Assembly (NCBI GenBank): GCA_021820675.1
Contig: JAKADI010000026.1
Span: 1 to 9,617, forward strand
DNA length: 9,617 bases
Direction: 5' to 3'
Source of the DNA: Bacillota bacterium
GTDB taxonomy: Bacteria; Bacillota; Sulfobacillia; Sulfobacillales; Sulfobacillaceae
Shown: positions 7,357 to 9,617 of the stretch, piece after piece
How the letters are laid out: each line of letters starts with the position of its first letter
Numbering within the stretch: position 1 is the first letter of the stretch
The notes under the pieces: model-generated
Seen by the model: the letters and a program-made list of their open reading frames with translations, nothing else
Told to the model about the DNA's origin: nothing
Database searches by the model: none
Made by a program: the position numbers and the translations under genes

Positions 7357-8205
7357 ATGCAACCAACAACATTGACGACGAAAATCACAGCGGGTGTATA
7401 CACTATCACGTTAAATCGCCCCAAAGAATATAATGCCATTACTCCGACGCTGCGCGATGAGCTGGCGGCTGCCATCGATGACGCCAATGCTGATGACACG
7501 GCCCGCGTCATCCTGCTGCGGGCCGAAGGACCCGCTTTTTGCGGCGGCTATGATTTGAGCTGGGCTACAGAGTATCAGGCTAACGAATCAGATCAGGGAC
7601 GAATGTGGGATTCGGTGGCGGATTTTTCCATGATGTCGCGGTTCGTTAACACCTATATGAAACTCTGGTACTCTCGGAAACCGACCATTGCGGCGGTCCA
7701 TGGGTGGTGTATCGGGGGAGGCACGGACCTGGTGTTGTGTGCTGACATGATTATTGCAGCCGACAATGCGGTCTTTGGGTATCCCCCTTCGCGGGTTTGG
7801 GGGACACCGACAACGGCGATGTGGGTTTATCGCATGGGGCTGGAAAAGGCGAAGCGGTATTTGTTGACAGGAGACGAAATTTCCGCGCACACGGCAGAGA
7901 AAATTGGGCTCATAATGGAGACGGTGCCGCATGACCAATTGGCTCTTCATGCCACCGCATTTGCCGAACGCATGGCCCAGGTGCCCGTCAACCAATTAGT
8001 GATGCTTAAGCTCTTATGCAACCAAACTGTTGAAAACATGGGCATGGCTACGACTCGCACTTTGGGCACCTTGTTTGACGGGATTGCACGGCACACCCAA
8101 GAAGGCCATGATTTTATCGCCCGGGTCAAAACGACCGGATGGCGTGATGCCGTGCGGGAACGAGACGATCGCTTTGGCGATTATGGATCACGACCCCGGG
8201 ATTAA
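7357..8205 (+). CDS. Crotonase-superfamily protein with non-canonical active site (annotated enoyl-CoA hydratase-like)
   Basis: CoA-thioester-binding enzyme of the crotonase fold with 282 residues. Visible elements: LNRPKEYNAIT near residues 19-29, the first oxyanion-hole segment FCGGYDL (61-67), the second, HGWCIGGGTDLVLCADM (115-131), and FGYPPSRVWG (140-149). Aligned by eye to rat enoyl-CoA hydratase, Glu144 corresponds to D124 and Glu164 to P144, so both canonical hydration glutamates are absent. The oxyanion hole is intact, so it should still bind and polarise an acyl-CoA, but the reaction may be something other than syn-hydration. The ATG at 7357 is served by GGAGGG (7341-7346). The in-frame ATG at 7339 has no ribosome binding site and sits almost at the previous stop. 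Substrate probably comes from the ligase encoded just upstream (inference). Confidence 0.88.
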   Translation: MQPTTLTTKITAGVYTITLNRPKEYNAITPTLRDELAAAIDDANADDTARVILLRAEGPAFCGGYDLSWATEYQANESDQGRMWDSVADFSMMSRFVNTYMKLWYSRKPTIAAVHGWCIGGGTDLVLCADMIIAADNAVFGYPPSRVWGTPTTAMWVYRMGLEKAKRYLLTGDEISAHTAEKIGLIMETVPHDQLALHATAFAERMAQVPVNQLVMLKLLCNQTVENMGMATTRTLGTLFDGIARHTQEGHDFIARVKTTGWRDAVRERDDRFGDYGSRPRD

Positions 8206-8211
8206 TGGACC

Positions 8212-8418
8212 ATGACTGAAGTGCGAGAGCTATTCCAACGTTTTGCGTCGGGGAATATCCGGTGATCAAATGATAGGAACATTTCCATGGGCGTGGGCAT
8301 TCCATGGGTTTATGTAGTAACCGGGCCAAAAACTGGGACAAGCTTCAAACCGTGGATCACGATTTCAATGACTGGACGGGAAAGCTCGTCGGTACGGATC
8401 TTGGAGATTTTTTCTTGA
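8212..8418 (+). pseudogene. Broken frame resembling the two ends of an NTF2/SnoaL-like protein
   Basis: Six nt after the crotonase stop, an ATG opens MTEVRELFQRFASGNIR, ended by TGA at 8263-8265. In the same frame, after a short unrelated stretch, 8287 onward reads to GTSFKPWITISMTGRESS and ends SVRILEIFS before TGA 8416-8418. The start resembles the first helix of NTF2/SnoaL-like proteins (ELFxRFxxGNI) and the end resembles their closing strand and tail (GR-hydrophobic-R-x-x-E-x-F). About half of the usual 120-140 residues, including the pocket, is missing. This looks like an internally deleted and stopped third gene of the operon. The similarity is by eye only, and no clear ribosome binding site is present. 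Confidence 0.3.
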
Positions 8419-8654
8419 AAAAGCTACCATCACACCAGCCCTCGGCTCCGGCTTTGGGACCCCACACTGGTCAAGAGAAATCAGGCGGAGTGAAGCCGCC
8501 AAGCGTTGACCCTAATGGAGTATAAAGTCGTAGCTACCGGATCTAGCGCCCTTAGCCCGGACCAGGCGCAATAGGCGCTCCGAAAACTCATGTGCTAGCC
8601 GACTCAGTGTTTCGTCGAGCGCACGCGGGACATCAATCGGGTGCAAAAAAGGTC

Positions 8655-8694
8655 AGAAGGGCCAATATCCAATTGGGGTCGATATGATATCTTG
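8655..8694 (+). repeat. Short dispersed repeat, copy 2 (interrupted)
   Basis: AGAAGGGCCAATAT (8655-8668) and ATATGATATCTTG (8682-8694) match the two halves of the segment at 5562-5585. Here they are separated, in effect, by an additional 17 nt that ends in ATAT. The shared ends could reflect insertion or excision at a short ATAT repeat, or chance. Confidence 0.25.
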
Positions 8695-8825
8695 GTGCCC
8701 GTCTTGCAAGGGGTGATGGGCCAGCGGTTTGTCCTCGAGACCATGGACCGGATAGTTGATAGCGGGAATCGGAGAAATCGAAGGACCGAACCCCTGCGAC
8801 GTGGCAGGGTTAGACCGTCGATAAA

Positions 8826-8842
8826 GGGTCTGTCTCAAAAAC
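8826..8842 (+). mobile_element. Possible insertion-sequence terminal repeat remnant
   Basis: GGGTCTGTCTCAAAAAC resembles the terminal inverted repeats of several DDE-transposase insertion sequences, whose ends often read GGGxCTGTCxCAAAA. No second, inverted copy and no transposase lie next to it in the window, so it would be a solo end left by deletion or the edge of an eroded element. The family cannot be named. Confidence 0.3.
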
Positions 8843-8993
8843 TATCCGCGAACATCGCAAGTGCTCCCATGGCTAGCTAAAAGCGAGGGCCGTTTGGTAG
8901 AGACGTAGGGGGTGCAGTGGACGTATGTAGCTTTTGGCATTGGCTTAGACTGACACCAACAGTGTGGAAGAGCCATTTGCGCGGCCAAACACC

Positions 8994-9146
8994 ATGATGC
9001 CGCCTGCACCAGACCCTTCCTCGAGTGTGTGCGGGGGAACCGCCGTCATGGTGCCGTACGGCGACGCGCCCGCCTATCTGACCATGGGGATTACAGACCT
9101 GCGGAAGTCCCTGGAGGGATGGTCCATCGCCACGGAAGGGTTTCAG
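8994..9146 (+). mobile_element. Fragment of IS66-family TnpB (ORF2) accessory gene
   Basis: The translated segment APAYLTMGITDLRKSLEGW, followed by SIATEGFQ, matches the conserved start of IS66 TnpB (VYLAxGxTDMRKSxDGL and the following helix). Possible starts are ATG 8994 or ATG 9048. The similarity ends near 9146, after roughly 33 residues of conserved sequence, whereas intact TnpB is around 110-120. Neither TnpA nor the DDE transposase TnpC is present nearby. The forward frame continues to 9563, but from 9164 it is antisense to a better coding sequence, so that extension is a shadow. This is a relic of an IS66-type element that cannot move by itself. The local GC content is much higher than in the sugar operon. 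Confidence 0.6.
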
Positions 9147-9163
9147 TCCTGGATCCTGCCCCG

Positions 9164-9617
9164 CTACTGCGGCGCCGTGCCCAAGGCCTTGAGCCGGGCC
9201 TGGGCTAACCGCACTTGCGCTTGGGCGACTTTCACCACCTCCGCCAGCTCCGGGGCCGTGAGCTGGGCCAGGTTCATCCGTTGGAAGTTCGTGAGCACCG
9301 CCCGGACGGGGAGCGTGCGTTCCGGGCCCGGAGCCGCATCCTGGGGAGAATGGGGCGAATCCGCCAACCCCGCGACCGCCAGAAGATGGGCCACCTCCGT
9401 GCTGATCGTTTTGACCGTGAGCCGCTTCTCGTGCATCAGCCGGTCCAGCATGGCATTGAACAACGCTTCGGACTGCGCCAGCACCTCCGCTTGCAGGGCC
9501 GGGTCGTCCGTGAAGGTCCCGAGCTTGCGGCGCGCTTTCGTCAGCAACTCCGCAGCCGCCTGAAACTGCGTAATCCCGAGGAGACCTTGGTCGACGTAGA
9601 GCGCCAGTTTTTTGTTG
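9164..9617 (-). CDS. Unknown GC-rich gene, N-terminus outside the window
   Basis: The reverse frame is open from the right edge to TAG at 9164-9166, giving at least 150 residues; a TTG at 9545-9547 is the first start-like codon inside the window, but coding character continues upstream of it (KKLALYVDQGLLGITQFQ). Third codon positions are strongly G or C, unlike the overlapping forward frame, which argues that this strand codes. The protein is predicted to be mostly helical and Ala/Leu-rich: AAAELLTKARRKLGTF, a central helix with SEALFNAMLDRLMHEKRL, a Pro/Ser/Asp-rich linker (DSPHSPQDAAPGP), then LTAPELAEVVKVAQAQVRLA ending in KALGTAPQ, an amphipathic tail that could form a coiled coil. No family is recognised. 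Guesses such as a small phage or transposon-encoded DNA-binding protein are not supported by a motif. It converges on the IS66 fragment 18 nt away. Confidence 0.65.
   Translation of the reverse strand, partial: NKKLALYVDQGLLGITQFQAAAELLTKARRKLGTFTDDPALQAEVLAQSEALFNAMLDRLMHEKRLTVKTISTEVAHLLAVAGLADSPHSPQDAAPGPERTLPVRAVLTNFQRMNLAQLTAPELAEVVKVAQAQVRLAQARLKALGTAPQ

Larger units (their letters stand above)
8419..8993. other. Eroded intergenic stretch without an intact gene
   Basis: About 575 nt in which no frame looks convincingly coding. A forward frame from ATG 8515 starts MEYKVVATGSSALSPDQAQ, reminiscent of small DUF4177-like proteins, but hits TAG at 8572 and another stop shortly after. The opposite strand (8512-8652) has an amphipathic-looking 46-codon frame containing ALDETLSRLAHEFSERLLRL, with no start codon except TTG and a TGA just before it. 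The two overlap and at most one can be real. The forward frame 8641-8880 shows no recognisable motif. Short inverted repeats GGCGG/CCGCC (8484-8500) and AGCGCC/GGCGCT (8545-8579) lack a T-run. The stretch most likely consists of gene debris and mobile-element edges. Confidence 0.45.

Noticed and set aside
7588..7995. 135-codon reverse ORF inside the crotonase gene.
   Set aside because: It lies wholly opposite a well-supported gene, has no recognisable motif and shows composition expected of an antisense frame.
8484..8500. GGCGG/CCGCC hairpin considered as a terminator for the CoA operon.
   Set aside because: Only a 5-bp stem, no following T-run, and nearly 280 nt from the crotonase stop.
8964..9563. 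Single 199-codon forward ORF containing the TnpB motif.
   Set aside because: TnpB similarity ends near 9146. Beyond 9164 the frame is antisense to a reverse gene with strong G/C third positions, and its own Ser/Ala/Trp-rich composition is typical of a shadow frame.

Overview
The window looks like chromosomal DNA of a Gram-positive (Firmicutes-type) bacterium: purine-rich Shine-Dalgarno sequences sit 5-10 nt before most starts, one gene starts with GTG, a binding protein carries a lipobox, and the gene set is Bacillota-like. A Sulfobacillus-type acidophile is possible, but that is only an impression and no search was run. Base composition changes in blocks (judged by eye): AT-rich to about 5.2 kb, intermediate across the CoA genes, and clearly GC-rich from about 8.96 kb.

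Region 1 (1-5578) is a sugar uptake and cell-wall-sugar module. Two ABC permeases (MalF- and MalG-type) and a lipoprotein sugar-binding protein end in a strong intrinsic terminator. After an approximately 200-nt regulatory gap with an inverted repeat and a possible 23-codon ORF come an RpiR/MurR-type regulator (HTH plus SIS domain) and a NamZ-type exo-beta-N-acetylmuramidase (GH171, formerly DUF1343). This NamZ has no signal peptide. The simplest reading is that a MurNAc-containing saccharide is imported by the ABC system and split in the cytoplasm. No transporter ATPase, murQ, nagZ or sugar kinase lies in the window. Straight after namZ, a good ribosome binding site and a GTG open a frame that reads like the decayed N-terminus of a beta-lactamase-family serine hydrolase. 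That is the family of AmiE/YbbE, which sits beside namZ in Bacillus subtilis.

Region 2 (5579-8418) is a short acyl-CoA operon: an AMP-forming acyl-CoA ligase with all core motifs and a crotonase-fold protein that lacks both canonical catalytic glutamates. It is followed by a broken frame that resembles the two ends of an NTF2/SnoaL-like protein.

Region 3 (8419-9617) is eroded and mobile-element-associated: roughly 550 nt without an intact gene, a sequence resembling an insertion-sequence end, a short fragment of IS66-type TnpB, and a convergent GC-rich gene of unknown function that runs off the right edge. No tRNA, rRNA or CRISPR was seen.
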